Source: Sulfurimonas sp. C5 (GTDB lineage: Bacteria > Campylobacterota > Campylobacteria > Campylobacterales > Sulfurimonadaceae). Taken from it: a DNA stretch of 64,000 bases. Below, piece after piece: positions 25,969-34,715 of the stretch (its first letter is position 1; each line of letters starts with the position of its first letter). Under the pieces are notes generated by a model that had not been told where the DNA came from, ran no database searches, and saw only the letters and a list, made by a program, of their open reading frames with translations. The stretch lies in contig NZ_JARXNQ010000001.1 in the NCBI RefSeq assembly GCF_029872055.1, forward strand, positions 790,883 to 854,882, in the 5' to 3' direction. The position numbers and the translations under genes were made by a program.

Positions 25969-26535
25969 ATGAAATTATTTCATTCTGTAACACTAATAGC
26001 TTTTGGCAGTATAAGTCTATTAGCAAATGAAATGGCCACTATACAAGATGTTGTTCATAACGGGCAAACAAGTACAAAACTTTTAATGGATACTCTTGGT
26101 AAAAATATGCAAATGCATATGAAGCACGGTGGTCCGATGGAAGCACTGGATTTTTGTTCTCAAGAGGCTTACAATTTAACTGAAAATGTAAATACAAAAC
26201 TTCCTAAGGGAGTAAGTATTAGAAGAATCTCTTTACAGACGAGAAATCCAGTAAATGCTCCAACTGAAGATGAAGCAAAAGTTTTACAACATCTTATTGA
26301 ATTGCAAAAAGAAAATAAACCTTTACCTAAAAAAGTTGTAGAAAAAATAGACAACAATACGTATAAATTTTACAAACCTCTTGTAATTACAAAACCTGTA
26401 TGTTTAAAATGTCACGGTGATGTACAAGATAAAAAACTAAAATCTGAAATTTTAAATAGATACCCGGAAGATAAAGCAATGCATTATAAAATGGGAGATT
26501 TAAGAGGTGCAGTTGTTACTACAGTAAAAAAATAG
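25969..26535 (+). CDS. DUF3365 (Tll0287-like) haem-c protein
   Basis: An exported 188-residue protein: signal peptide MKLFHSVTLIAFGSISLLANE, then the DUF3365 fold (HGGPMEALDFCSQEAYNL, then GVSIRRISLQTRNPVNAPTEDEA) and a C-terminal haem-binding CLKCHG. Such domains are periplasmic haem sensors or redox proteins. I take ATG 25969, with GGAG 6 nt upstream and a proper signal peptide, over the TTG 7 codons earlier. It is divergent from atpB. Confidence 0.85.
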   Translation: MKLFHSVTLIAFGSISLLANEMATIQDVVHNGQTSTKLLMDTLGKNMQMHMKHGGPMEALDFCSQEAYNLTENVNTKLPKGVSIRRISLQTRNPVNAPTEDEAKVLQHLIELQKENKPLPKKVVEKIDNNTYKFYKPLVITKPVCLKCHGDVQDKKLKSEILNRYPEDKAMHYKMGDLRGAVVTTVKK

Positions 26536-26549
26536 TACGAAGAGTATGC

Positions 26550-28118
26550 CTATTTTGCATACTCTACCGCCCTACTTTCACGTATTACATTGACTTTGAT
26601 TTCACCAGGATATTGAACTCTTTCTTCAATCTCAGCCGCTATCTCACGAGCAACTAAAATAGATTCATCATCATTAATAAGAGTTGCATTGACTATTACT
26701 CTTACTTCACGTCCTGCATTAATAGCATATGCTTGTTTTACACCTGTATGAGCAGAAGCGATATCTTCTATTTCCGTTACACGTTTTAAGAAGCTTTCTA
26801 GTACTTCTCTTCTAGCACCAGGACGAGCTGCTGAAAGTGCATCTGCAGCACAAACTGCACCACACTCGATAGACTTAATCTCTTCTTGATCATGGTGTGC
26901 ATAAATTGCATTAATCACTACTTCATCTTCATTGTATCTGCGACAAACTTCAGCACCTAAATCAACATGGTTTCCATCATGTTCATGCGTTAAAGCTTTT
27001 CCTATATCGTGAAGTAACCCTGCACGTTTAGCAAGCTTTGGATCGCCACCCATCTCAGCAGCCATTACACCTGCTAGATTTGCAACTTCCAAAGTATGTG
27101 CAAGTGCATTTTGCCCATATGATGCTCTATAACGTAGTCGTCCAAGAAGCTTCATAAGATCTGGATGCATTACACCTACATCTAAATCAGCTACAATCTC
27201 TTCACCTTCATTAAGAATCTGCTCTTCAAATTCACTTGAAACTTTTTCAAAGATCTCTTCAATACGGGCAGGTTGTATTCTTCCATCTTCGATCAAAAGT
27301 TGTAGCGTTTTAGTTGCAATTGCACGTCTATAAAGGTTAAAACTACTAACCAAGATTGCATTTGGCGTATCATCTATAATAATGTCGACACCTAAAAGTG
27401 TCTCAAGCGCTTTAATATTACGCCCTTCTTTTCCAATAATACGCCCTTTTAGCTCATCACTTTCAAGGTGTACTATATTTGTCAATCTTTCAGAAGCAAA
27501 TTCACCTGCAAAACGACTTGTTGCCTGGGCAAGTATATAATTTGCTCTTTTTTTTGCTTTTTCTCTGGCTTCATTTTCATACTTTCGTACAATATGAGAT
27601 ATCTCGCCTCTAGCTTTCTCTTCTAGTTTTTCAAATAATATTTTTTGTGCTTCATCTTGCGTCATTCCAGCCGAATGTTCAATTGAATGCACTGCTTCAT
27701 CAATCTTTTGTTCATATTTCTTTTTTAGTGAAACTAAAGATTTTTCATTTCTCTCTAAATTTACTTTTTGTGCTTTAATAGTTCTTGTTTCGTTTTGAAG
27801 TTTTTGTTCTTCAAGTTTTTTATAGTGTTTAAAACCACTTTCCATTTGACGTAGTTGCTCTTCTCGTTGAGCAAAATCTGCACGTGCCCTGTCCTTGGCA
27901 CTATCAAACTCTTTTTTTGCTTCAAGCTCTATTTCACGCGCTTTTAATCTTGCACGTTCCAATAGAGTTTGCGCTTCGTTTTCAATAGCATTTGCTTTTG
28001 CCTGCGCCTGCTGAGTATATATTTCAAAATTTGCACTAGTAAGTTTTTTAGAGATGAAAAATCCGATAACTCCACTCACGATGGCTGTTCCACCACCGAG
28101 AATTATCTCATTCATCAT
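26550..28118 (-). CDS. rny: Ribonuclease Y
   Basis: Membrane-anchored endoribonuclease that starts mRNA decay. The 522 residues have an N-terminal span (about 4-23), a long coiled coil rich in Ala, Glu, Lys and Arg (about 30-200), a KH domain (GRIIGKEGRNIKALE, about 224-238) and an HD hydrolase domain with LLHDIGKALTHEHDG near 370 and IYAHHDQEE. Length is normal. The gene order rny then a 5-formyl-THF cyclo-ligase on the same strand suggests one operon. Confidence 0.96.
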   Translation of the reverse strand: MMNEIILGGGTAIVSGVIGFFISKKLTSANFEIYTQQAQAKANAIENEAQTLLERARLKAREIELEAKKEFDSAKDRARADFAQREEQLRQMESGFKHYKKLEEQKLQNETRTIKAQKVNLERNEKSLVSLKKKYEQKIDEAVHSIEHSAGMTQDEAQKILFEKLEEKARGEISHIVRKYENEAREKAKKRANYILAQATSRFAGEFASERLTNIVHLESDELKGRIIGKEGRNIKALETLLGVDIIIDDTPNAILVSSFNLYRRAIATKTLQLLIEDGRIQPARIEEIFEKVSSEFEEQILNEGEEIVADLDVGVMHPDLMKLLGRLRYRASYGQNALAHTLEVANLAGVMAAEMGGDPKLAKRAGLLHDIGKALTHEHDGNHVDLGAEVCRRYNEDEVVINAIYAHHDQEEIKSIECGAVCAADALSAARPGARREVLESFLKRVTEIEDIASAHTGVKQAYAINAGREVRVIVNATLINDDESILVAREIAAEIEERVQYPGEIKVNVIRESRAVEYAK

Positions 28119-28139
28119 CTGTATTGCCCTTTTTAATTA

Positions 28140-28697
28140 CTATAGGCCTTTTCTATGTATTTCAATTTTCGGTGTAATTAACACATCTGCCATAACATCA
28201 TAATCATCACATATATGATATTTTGTGTAACATAACTCCGGTTGTACAAAAATAGTAAATGGTTTTTTTCTTAACTTTGCGAAGAAACGATCATACATCC
28301 CTTTTCCAAAGCCTACCCTTCTTAATTTTCCATCTACGCCTACACTAGGCACTATAGCAATATCTATTTTTTTTATATTTCTTAATGTATTGCCAGCTTC
28401 AAAAATTCCAAATTTTTTCTTCTTAAGCGGCAATCTCAATGGTACCATTTTAAAACTTTCGCCTTCCATAAATGGCACATAAACATCCAACTTTCGTCTC
28501 ATTTTTTTGATACTTTTTGTAATATTTGCTTCAAATGGTAACGGATTGTACACCAATACAGTTTTGTGCTTGTAGTGTTTCAATAACCTTGAAAGCCTTT
28601 TTTCAACGAGTGCATCACGATATAACTTATTGTGTGAATAAGCATTTTTTATTTTTTGCAACGAATTTTTTCTAAATATTTCTTTTGTAAGAGTCAT
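28140..28697 (-). CDS. 5-formyltetrahydrofolate cyclo-ligase
   Basis: ATP-dependent enzyme that turns 5-formyl-THF into 5,10-methenyl-THF. The 185 residues have the family pattern: an N-terminal basic helix, VLVYNPLPFEANI, and the active-site block GRLRRVGFGKGMYDRFF-like sequence (LRRVGFGKGMYDRFFAKL, about 124-141), which binds ATP phosphates. It lies 21 nt before rny and is divergent from tlpA. Confidence 0.88.
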   Translation of the reverse strand: MTLTKEIFRKNSLQKIKNAYSHNKLYRDALVEKRLSRLLKHYKHKTVLVYNPLPFEANITKSIKKMRRKLDVYVPFMEGESFKMVPLRLPLKKKKFGIFEAGNTLRNIKKIDIAIVPSVGVDGKLRRVGFGKGMYDRFFAKLRKKPFTIFVQPELCYTKYHICDDYDVMADVLITPKIEIHRKGL

Positions 28698-28713
28698 ATA
28701 AAATCTTTATCGA

Positions 28714-28719
28714 TATAAT
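28714..28719 (+). promoter_or_regulatory. -10 box of tlpA
   Basis: A perfect TATAAT 33 nt before the tlpA ATG, leaving a leader with a GAGG Shine-Dalgarno. It is a leadered counter-example to the leaderless genes in this window. Confidence 0.45.
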
Positions 28720-28752
28720 TTCGCTTATTTTACTAAAAATGAGGCAAAATTA

Positions 28753-29304
28753 ATGTTAAAAAAATCTATTTTATCACTATCTGTAGCAATCGGTCTATTT
28801 TTTACTGCTTGTTCAAAGAACGACAATGATGCAAACGCACTATTATCTACAAACGAATTTGTTTTAAAAGAGATATCTGGGAAAGAATATGTAGTAACAA
28901 AACTGGACAATGGCTTTGCATTAAAAGATCAAAAAGAGAAAATAGTTATTTTAGATATCTTTGCAACTTGGTGTCCACCATGTCAAGCTGAAGCTTCTCA
29001 TCTTACTAAACTTCAAGAAAAATATAAAGACAATTTAACTGTAATAGGTATCTCTGTTGAAGATGATATCAACTCTACAAAACTTCAAAAGTTTAGAACT
29101 GAGTATAATGCACAATATCCTCTTGCTGGCTCAAGCGAAAACCGTCGTATTATCAATGCTGTTGCAACTACTTTAAATATAGGCAGAAATTTCGGAATTC
29201 CACTTATGGCTATGTATAAAAACGGCAAGTTAGTGAACTATTATCAAGGTGCTACTGAAGAGGAATTCATTGAAAGCGATATTCAAAGAGCTTTAGGAAA
29301 ATAG
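28753..29304 (+). CDS. TlpA/ResA-like thioredoxin-fold lipoprotein
   Basis: A 183-residue lipoprotein (lipobox FTAC, Cys20) with a thioredoxin fold and the active site FATWCPPCQAEA (Cys74, Cys77), as in TlpA/ResA reductases that act on periplasmic thiols, for example in cytochrome c maturation. The cis-Pro loop is in NFGIPLMAMYKNGKLV. It ends directly before ftsY (adjacent, no gap), forming an operon. A role with the CxxC proteins of the NosL operon is possible, but they are 15 kb apart. Confidence 0.9.
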   Translation: MLKKSILSLSVAIGLFFTACSKNDNDANALLSTNEFVLKEISGKEYVVTKLDNGFALKDQKEKIVILDIFATWCPPCQAEASHLTKLQEKYKDNLTVIGISVEDDINSTKLQKFRTEYNAQYPLAGSSENRRIINAVATTLNIGRNFGIPLMAMYKNGKLVNYYQGATEEEFIESDIQRALGK

Positions 29305-30189
29305 ATGTTCGGTTTTATAAAAAAATCTCTTAACAAAACTGCAGAGGCTATCAAGTCTGTTGCACCAAAAAAGAAAATCACCTTTACCAAAGATGAGATT
29401 GAAGATATTCTACTTGAGGCTGATGTTGAATACGAACTTGTAGAGATCATTATAAATGAAATCTACCAAGAGAAAGTTACTCGTGAGATCTTACGTTCAA
29501 AACTTTTAGCAACCCTTGCTTATACAACTTATAAAGAGCCTGAATTTACACCTCCGTTTGTAGAACTGATTGTAGGTGTGAATGGTGCAGGAAAAACGAC
29601 AACAATCTCAAAACTAGCTCAGCGTTATAAAAATGATGGGAAAAAAGTTATACTTGGTGCGGGAGACACTTTCCGTGCAGCTGCGATTGAGCAACTTACA
29701 CTCTGGGCAAAAAGACTTGATATTCCTATTATCTCTTCACAACAGGGGCACGATCCTTCTGCCGTTGCATACGATACAATTGATTCCGCGAAGTCTAAAG
29801 GTTTTGATAATGTAATTATCGATACTGCTGGAAGACTCCATACTCAAACAAATCTTGCAAATGAGTTGAAAAAAATCAATAGAATTTGTGACAAAGCACA
29901 TAGCGGTGCTCCTCACAGAACTGTTTTAATTATTGATGGTACACAAGGCAACTCGGCTATTTCTCAGGCCAAAGCATTTAATGAGATGATCGGTGTAGAC
30001 GGTATTATTATTACAAAGCTTGACGGGACTGCAAAAGGAGGAAGTATTTTCTCAATTGCATACGCTCTTGAACTTCCTATTTTATATGTAGGGACAGGTG
30101 AACAACCGGATGATCTCACACCGTTTGACAAATATGAATTTGTTGACGGTCTGCTTGATGCAATTTTTGTTGAAGAGGAAGAAGCGTAA
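29305..30189 (+). CDS. ftsY: Signal recognition particle receptor FtsY
   Basis: SRP GTPase receptor that delivers ribosome-nascent chains to SecYEG. The 294 residues contain a short N domain, G1 [15 protein letters not shown] (about 92-106), [12 protein letters not shown]3 [12 protein letters not shown], and G4 [10 protein letters not shown]. The long acidic N-terminal extension of E. coli FtsY is missing, as in most bacteria. It starts at the base after the tlpA stop. Confidence 0.96.
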   Translation: MFGFIKKSLNKTAEAIKSVAPKKKITFTKDEIEDILLEADVEYELVEIIINEIYQEKVTREILRSKLLATLAYTTYKEPEFTPPFVELIVGVNGAGKTTTISKLAQRYKNDGKKVILGAGDTFRAAAIEQLTLWAKRLDIPIISSQQGHDPSAVAYDTIDSAKSKGFDNVIIDTAGRLHTQTNLANELKKINRICDKAHSGAPHRTVLIIDGTQGNSAISQAKAFNEMIGVDGIIITKLDGTAKGGSIFSIAYALELPILYVGTGEQPDDLTPFDKYEFVDGLLDAIFVEEEEA

Positions 30190-30205
30190 AGCTTTAACCT
30201 CTTTC

Positions 30206-30224
30206 ATATGACAAATTGTCATAT
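30206..30224 (+). terminator. Weak terminator after ftsY
   Basis: ATATGACA and TGTCATAT form a short stem 16 nt after the ftsY stop, followed by TTTCTCTCC and, further on, a run of eight T. The stem is AU-rich, so termination is probably partial. Confidence 0.4.
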
Positions 30225-30288
30225 TTCTCTCCTCTTTGATCTTTTTTTTATAAAATAACAACAATTTTAATTCAAGGCTCGATCTATC

Positions 30289-31635
30289 ATGGCAAAAGCA
30301 AAAACATTATTTGAATGTCAACATTGCGGTATGACAACACCAAAGTGGATGGGAAAATGTACCAACTGTGGAGCTTGGGACTCTCTTGTTGAACTGAATC
30401 AACAACAACAAGAGTTTGTAAAACAGACTAAATCTACAGGTGCTAAAAGTGCTAAAGCTATCAGCATTAATGATGTTGTTGAAGATGAAATCACACGTTT
30501 TAGTTCACTTGATATGGAACTGGATAATGTTTTAGGGGGCGGAATAGTACCAGGGAGTTTAACACTTATCGGGGGAAGTCCCGGTGTCGGAAAATCTACC
30601 TTACTTTTAAAAGTTGCTTCAAATATCGCTTCAACTGGTAAAAATGTTCTTTATGTCTCAGGCGAAGAATCTGCCTCGCAGATCAAAATACGTGCCAATA
30701 GACTAAATTCAAACCATGACAGTCTTTATCTGCTCAGTGAAATCAGACTGGAACAGATCCTTGTTGAACTGCAAGAAAGAAAATACGACTTTTTAATTAT
30801 AGATTCTATCCAAACCATCTATTCGGAAAATATTGTCTCAGCTCCCGGAAGTGTGACACAAGTAAGACAAATCACTTTTGAATTAATGCGTATTGCGAAA
30901 GAGCAAGACTTAGCTACTTTTATAATCGGACATATTACAAAAGAGGGTTCCATTGCAGGGCCAAGAGTACTGGAACATATGGTTGATACTGTTCTTTATT
31001 TTGAGGGTGATTCTTCTCAGGAACTCAGAATTTTAAGAGGCTTTAAAAACCGTTTCGGTGCTACAAGCGAGATCGGTGTTTTTGAAATGAAAAACGAAGG
31101 GCTCTTTAGTGCTACAGATATCGCTTCTCGCTTTTTTAACCGCAATTCAAACCAAGCAGGCTCTGCACTTACCGTTATTATGGAGGGAAGCCGCCCTATT
31201 ATTTTAGAGGTACAGGCCCTTGTATCTGAGTCCCATACGCCAAACTCCAAACGACAAGCTACCGGTTTTGACAATAACCGCTTAAATATGCTTTTGGCAC
31301 TTTTGGAGAGAAAACTAGAAATTCCACTCTCAGGGTATGATGTATTTATCAACATTACCGGCGGTATCAAGATTACTGAGACAGCAGCAGATTTGGCAGT
31401 ACTAGCTGCCATTATCAGCAGTTTTAGAGATCGTGCAATATCAAAAGAAACTATATTCATAGGAGAAGTTTCTCTTGTAGGTGACGTCCGTGAGGTATAT
31501 GCATTAGACAGCAGACTAAAAGAAGCTAAAATGCAAAATATCACCAAAGCACTTGTTTCAAAAAAACCGCTTGAAAAAACACCTATTAAAACGTACATTG
31601 TTGATGAAGTAACTAAATTACTCCAATGGTATTGA
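30289..31635 (+). CDS. radA: DNA repair protein RadA (Sms)
   Basis: RecA-like branch-migration ATPase used in recombinational repair. The 448 residues have an N-terminal C4 zinc finger (Cys10, Cys13, Cys24, Cys27), Walker A GGSPGVGKST (about 95-104), the RadA-specific KNRFG motif in the middle (LKNRFGATSEIG-like, about 251-262), and a C-terminal Lon-protease-like domain (GYDVFINITGGIKITE on). Length is normal. It has a weak AAGG site 12 nt before the ATG. Confidence 0.96.
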   Translation: MAKAKTLFECQHCGMTTPKWMGKCTNCGAWDSLVELNQQQQEFVKQTKSTGAKSAKAISINDVVEDEITRFSSLDMELDNVLGGGIVPGSLTLIGGSPGVGKSTLLLKVASNIASTGKNVLYVSGEESASQIKIRANRLNSNHDSLYLLSEIRLEQILVELQERKYDFLIIDSIQTIYSENIVSAPGSVTQVRQITFELMRIAKEQDLATFIIGHITKEGSIAGPRVLEHMVDTVLYFEGDSSQELRILRGFKNRFGATSEIGVFEMKNEGLFSATDIASRFFNRNSNQAGSALTVIMEGSRPIILEVQALVSESHTPNSKRQATGFDNNRLNMLLALLERKLEIPLSGYDVFINITGGIKITETAADLAVLAAIISSFRDRAISKETIFIGEVSLVGDVREVYALDSRLKEAKMQNITKALVSKKPLEKTPIKTYIVDEVTKLLQWY

Positions 31636-31710
31636 TTTAAACAATAAGAAAGTAAAGATTCTGCATAATATAGCTCATAATTTTAAACTAATTTTTTAAG
31701 GTAGATAAAT

Positions 31711-31977
31711 ATGATTGATGCAGAAGTAAGAAGTGAAGAAAGATTTACAAGATTAACTTTGGCCTATGAGTCTGAAGAAGAGAGACAAAAAGTTACGGAA
31801 TGTGTAAATCAGTTTACTACTAAACATGATTTCAAACCTGAGATGTACACGACAAAAGTTGCGAATGGAAAAGAGGTAATGGTTATAGAATACCATGACG
31901 ACATCTGCCGTGAATCAGGTGCTATATTTGAAGACATTCTTTGTTCTTTAAATATTAAGAAGTGTAATGCTCACTAA
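31711..31977 (+). CDS. Small conserved-looking protein upstream of carbonic anhydrase
   Basis: An 88-residue acidic protein without signal peptide or span. Pattern: EERFTRLTLAYESEEERQKV, a strand-helix-strand core, then EYHDDICRESGAIFEDILC and a His at the end. Three cysteines (about 70, 78 and 84) and the closing CNAH could bind a metal. It has a TAAGG site and ends 16 nt before the carbonic anhydrase gene, so the two are co-transcribed. No family recognised. Confidence 0.65.
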   Translation: MIDAEVRSEERFTRLTLAYESEEERQKVTECVNQFTTKHDFKPEMYTTKVANGKEVMVIEYHDDICRESGAIFEDILCSLNIKKCNAH

Positions 31978-31993
31978 GTAAGGAGACAACCTT

Positions 31994-32635
31994 ATGAATT
32001 TAAAACAATATGCTGAAGGAAATAAGCTTTTTAGAACATATTTTAAAAAAAACAAAGAATCTTTATTAGAACTGGTTAAAGGGCAAAAACCAAAAGCTCT
32101 TTTTATAGGTTGTTCTGATTCAAGAGTAATTCCTGATTTAATGTTACAAACAAACCCAGGTGATCTCTTCGTAATTAGAAATGTAGGTAACTTTGTACCT
32201 CCATATAAACCTGATGATGATTTTCATGCTACGGCATCGGGAATTGAATATGCCGTAAGTGTTTTACAAGTACAAGAGATAATTATCTGTGGACATACAC
32301 ATTGTGGAGCTTGTAGATGTCTTTATGAACCAATTAGTGATGATTCTTTAATCCATACTAGAAAATGGCTTGAACTTGGTGAAAGTGCAAAAACATCTGC
32401 AATTTTGAGTTTAGGTGCCGATAAACCTCTTGAAGATCTGCTTCGTCTGACTGAGAAACTCTCAGTTATCAAACAGATTGAAAACATCTTGACATATCCA
32501 AATGTTAAGAAAAGATTTGAAGACGGTGATTTACATATTCACGGTTGGTGTTACGATATTGAAACAGGTATTATTGAATATTTTAATGCGGATACATATG
32601 AGTTCTTGCCTTTAAACGAACTCACATCACATTAA
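31994..32635 (+). CDS. Beta-class carbonic anhydrase
   Basis: Zinc enzyme interconverting CO2 and bicarbonate. The 213 residues hold the active-site pieces CSDSR (Cys40, Asp42, Arg44) and HTHCGAC (His101, Cys104), giving the Cys-His-Cys zinc site and the Asp-Arg dyad. There is no signal peptide, so it is cytoplasmic, suited to supplying bicarbonate for carbon fixation by an autotroph. An AAGGAG site precedes the ATG. Confidence 0.95.
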   Translation: MNLKQYAEGNKLFRTYFKKNKESLLELVKGQKPKALFIGCSDSRVIPDLMLQTNPGDLFVIRNVGNFVPPYKPDDDFHATASGIEYAVSVLQVQEIIICGHTHCGACRCLYEPISDDSLIHTRKWLELGESAKTSAILSLGADKPLEDLLRLTEKLSVIKQIENILTYPNVKKRFEDGDLHIHGWCYDIETGIIEYFNADTYEFLPLNELTSH

Positions 32636-32699
32636 AATTTTATTTTTTTTTAGAAAATTCGATATACTAACGACAACAAGATTAATTCAAGGACGAAAG

Positions 32700-33245
32700 A
32701 TGGCTGAAGAAGAAGTAAAAGAGGAAGAATCTGGTTCACAAGGAAAGAAATCCAACTTATTGATGATTATCATCATCATAGTTTTAGTTCTTATTATTAT
32801 TTTAGGTGCTGTAGCATTTTTATTTATAGGTGATGATGAACCTACTGTATCATCAACTCCTATGCAACAAGAAAAAACTAAAAAAGTAACTAAGAAAAGT
32901 TCCGGTTATAATTTAGAGGACGATACAAGAGCATTAAATGAAATAGGTATTTTATATCCTCTTGATACTTTTACAGTTAATCTGAAAAGTGACTCTGGAA
33001 GAAGATTTCTTAAAACGACTATTTCTTTAGAACTTGAAGGTGAAGAATTAAGTTTGGAACTAGATGCAAAATCAGCTGTATTAAGAGATAGAATTATTAG
33101 AATTTTATCTTCAAAAACACTTGAAGAGGTCTCTTCTAAAAAAGGGAAAAACAAGCTGTCTATGCAAATTATGGATACTTTAAACTCTATGATTACAGAC
33201 GGTAGAATCAAAGGGATTTACTTTACTGAATTTGTAATTCAATAA
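32700..33245 (+). CDS. fliL: Flagellar basal body protein FliL
   Basis: Single-span inner-membrane protein that supports stator function at the flagellar motor. The 181 residues have an acidic cytoplasmic head, one span (LLMIIIIIVLVLIIILGAVA, about 20-39), and a periplasmic domain with GILYPLDTFTVNL and the terminal IKGIYFTEFVIQ typical of FliL. It stands alone behind an AAGGA site, with a hairpin terminator after it. Confidence 0.92.
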   Translation: MAEEEVKEEESGSQGKKSNLLMIIIIIVLVLIIILGAVAFLFIGDDEPTVSSTPMQQEKTKKVTKKSSGYNLEDDTRALNEIGILYPLDTFTVNLKSDSGRRFLKTTISLELEGEELSLELDAKSAVLRDRIIRILSSKTLEEVSSKKGKNKLSMQIMDTLNSMITDGRIKGIYFTEFVIQ

Positions 33246-33252
33246 TTTCTTC

Positions 33253-33286
33253 AAAGTACATGTCCTTTTCTGAGGACACGTACTTT
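33253..33286 (+). terminator. Terminator hairpin after fliL
   Basis: AAAGTAC-A-TGTCC and GGACA-C-GTACTTT pair over 12 bp with one A/C mismatch around the loop TTTTCTGA. Only a short AATT follows, so the U-run is poor, but the stem is the strongest in this gap. Confidence 0.55.
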
Positions 33287-33330
33287 AATTCACAATAATA
33301 TCCACTCAAAAAATCAGTATAAGGATATTG

Positions 33331-34068
33331 ATGCAAAAGCTTCTCTTATTTTCTTACGCATTACTGGGATACTTACTTTCTCTTATTACCTTATCATTTT
33401 TAATTTTATGGGTTTATCCGTGGAGTTATTTCCCTCATCATATTGATACACCAATTATTTCACTTCAAATCAATCCTTTTGTTATAGACATAGCACTTCT
33501 TCTACTCTTTGCCCTACAACATTCCGTAATGGCGAGAAGATCATTTAAAGAAAAATTCTTTTCTACGTATTCATCAGCTTTTAGAAGTGCCACTTACTGT
33601 ATAGCTTCTGCACTAAGTTTAGCTTTACTGGAACTATTTTGGCAACCAATAGAGGGAAGTGTATGGAATTTTGACAACGGTATACTCTTTTGGATATTGA
33701 CTATCTTATATGTCGTTGGATGGATTTTTGCCTTTATATCCACTTTTATGATTGACCATTTTGAACTTTTCGGTTTGCACCAAGGCTACAGAGTCTTAAA
33801 AAATATACCAGAGCCAAAACCAAGTTTTCAGATCAGGTATTTTTATAAATATGTAAGACACCCAGTTCAACTTGGTACCCTTGTAGGGCTTAGTGCTACG
33901 CCCCAGATGAGTTATGGGCACTTGTTATTGAGCGTGGGAATGATTATTTATGTACTTATTGGTCTAGCTTTTGAAGAGCGTGATCTTGTTAATACTTTTA
34001 AAAAAGAGTATCAAAGTTATCAGAAAAAGACACCTATGCTATTGCCCTTTTTTAAAAGATCACGATAA
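33331..34068 (+). CDS. MddA-like methanethiol S-methyltransferase family protein
   Basis: A 245-residue polytopic membrane protein with about six spans. Its second half matches the isoprenylcysteine-methyltransferase/MddA family: DHFELFGLHQGYR, then YFYKYVRHPVQLGTLVGL (SAM-binding RHP motif, about 170-187), and AFEERDLVNTFKKEYQSY. MddA methylates methanethiol to dimethyl sulfide. ATG 33331 is preferred to the TTG just before it, as AAGGA is 5 nt upstream. NnrU-type or other thiol substrates are the main alternatives. Confidence 0.72.
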   Translation: MQKLLLFSYALLGYLLSLITLSFLILWVYPWSYFPHHIDTPIISLQINPFVIDIALLLLFALQHSVMARRSFKEKFFSTYSSAFRSATYCIASALSLALLELFWQPIEGSVWNFDNGILFWILTILYVVGWIFAFISTFMIDHFELFGLHQGYRVLKNIPEPKPSFQIRYFYKYVRHPVQLGTLVGLSATPQMSYGHLLLSVGMIIYVLIGLAFEERDLVNTFKKEYQSYQKKTPMLLPFFKRSR

Positions 34069-34098
34069 AATACTTAAATACAAAAGAGAAGAATAGTA

Positions 34099-34476
34099 AT
34101 GATTGGTATAGATATAATTAAAACAGATCGTATGCAAAGTATGATCGAAAAATTTGGTAATAAAGCATTAGAGAAATTTTTACACCAAGAAGAGATTGAA
34201 CTTGTCAAAAACTACACAACTGCGGCAGGTTTTTGGGCTACAAAAGAAGCTGTTTCAAAAGCTTTGGGTGTTGGGATAGGAGCGGATTGTTCTTTTTTTG
34301 ATATCAAGATTTATAAAAGTGAAAAAGGAGCTCCAAAGCTCGCTTTTTCAAAAAAACTTGCAGAGAAGTTTCAAATTATTGAGGCTTCACTTTCAATTAC
34401 GCATGACGGAGAGTATGCAATAGCCGTTGTTGATTTAAAAAACTCAACCCCCACCGACAAAATCAAGCAATTCTAA
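34099..34476 (+). CDS. acpS: Holo-[acyl-carrier-protein] synthase
   Basis: Transfers phosphopantetheine from CoA to ACP. The 125 residues have the two AcpS motifs: IGIDIIKTDRM (2-12, Mg-binding Asp) and GFWATKEAVSKALGVG (about 47-62), plus SITHDGEYAIAVV. Normal length. Its 3' end overlaps that of the convergent thiS by 33 nt. Confidence 0.95.
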   Translation: MIGIDIIKTDRMQSMIEKFGNKALEKFLHQEEIELVKNYTTAAGFWATKEAVSKALGVGIGADCSFFDIKIYKSEKGAPKLAFSKKLAEKFQIIEASLSITHDGEYAIAVVDLKNSTPTDKIKQF

Positions 34477-34644
34477 TTTATCACCGTCATTTAATCTGCA
34501 TTTGTCCCATGCATCTTGTTTTACTATTTCCATATTGACGGCAGCTGCCATAACTTTATCTTCTAAAGAGAGTTCTTTTAGTACCTCTAATAGAGTAATT
34601 TCAGCCGGGAATTCTTTTTCAGTACCGTTAATTACTAATTTCAT
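34444..34644 (-). CDS. thiS: Sulfur carrier protein ThiS
   Basis: Ubiquitin-like protein that carries sulfur as a C-terminal thiocarboxylate for thiazole synthesis. The 66 residues begin MKLVINGTEKEFP and end LLDFVGGG, with the essential terminal Gly-Gly. KLELLDFVGGG replaces the usual 'I...VqGG'. No thiF, thiG or thiH neighbours are seen, so it is an isolated copy here. The last 33 nt lie over the end of acpS on the other strand. Confidence 0.9.
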   Translation of the reverse strand: MKLVINGTEKEFPAEITLLEVLKELSLEDKVMAAAVNMEIVKQDAWDKCRLNDGDKLELLDFVGGG

Positions 34645-34715
34645 TAAATACTCGCATAATTTTTTGGAAATTGTATCAAGCTAAATTGAAATTTTTATCA
34701 AATATCAAAACTATT

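Noticed and set aside
25835..26026. 63-codon minus-strand frame ahead of atpB
   Set aside because: It overlaps the start of atpB and the signal peptide of the DUF3365 gene, both well supported; it has no family or ribosome-binding site.
31017..31598. 193-codon minus-strand frame
   Set aside because: It is antisense to radA, where the KNRFG motif and Lon-like domain are clear. No ribosome-binding site supports it.
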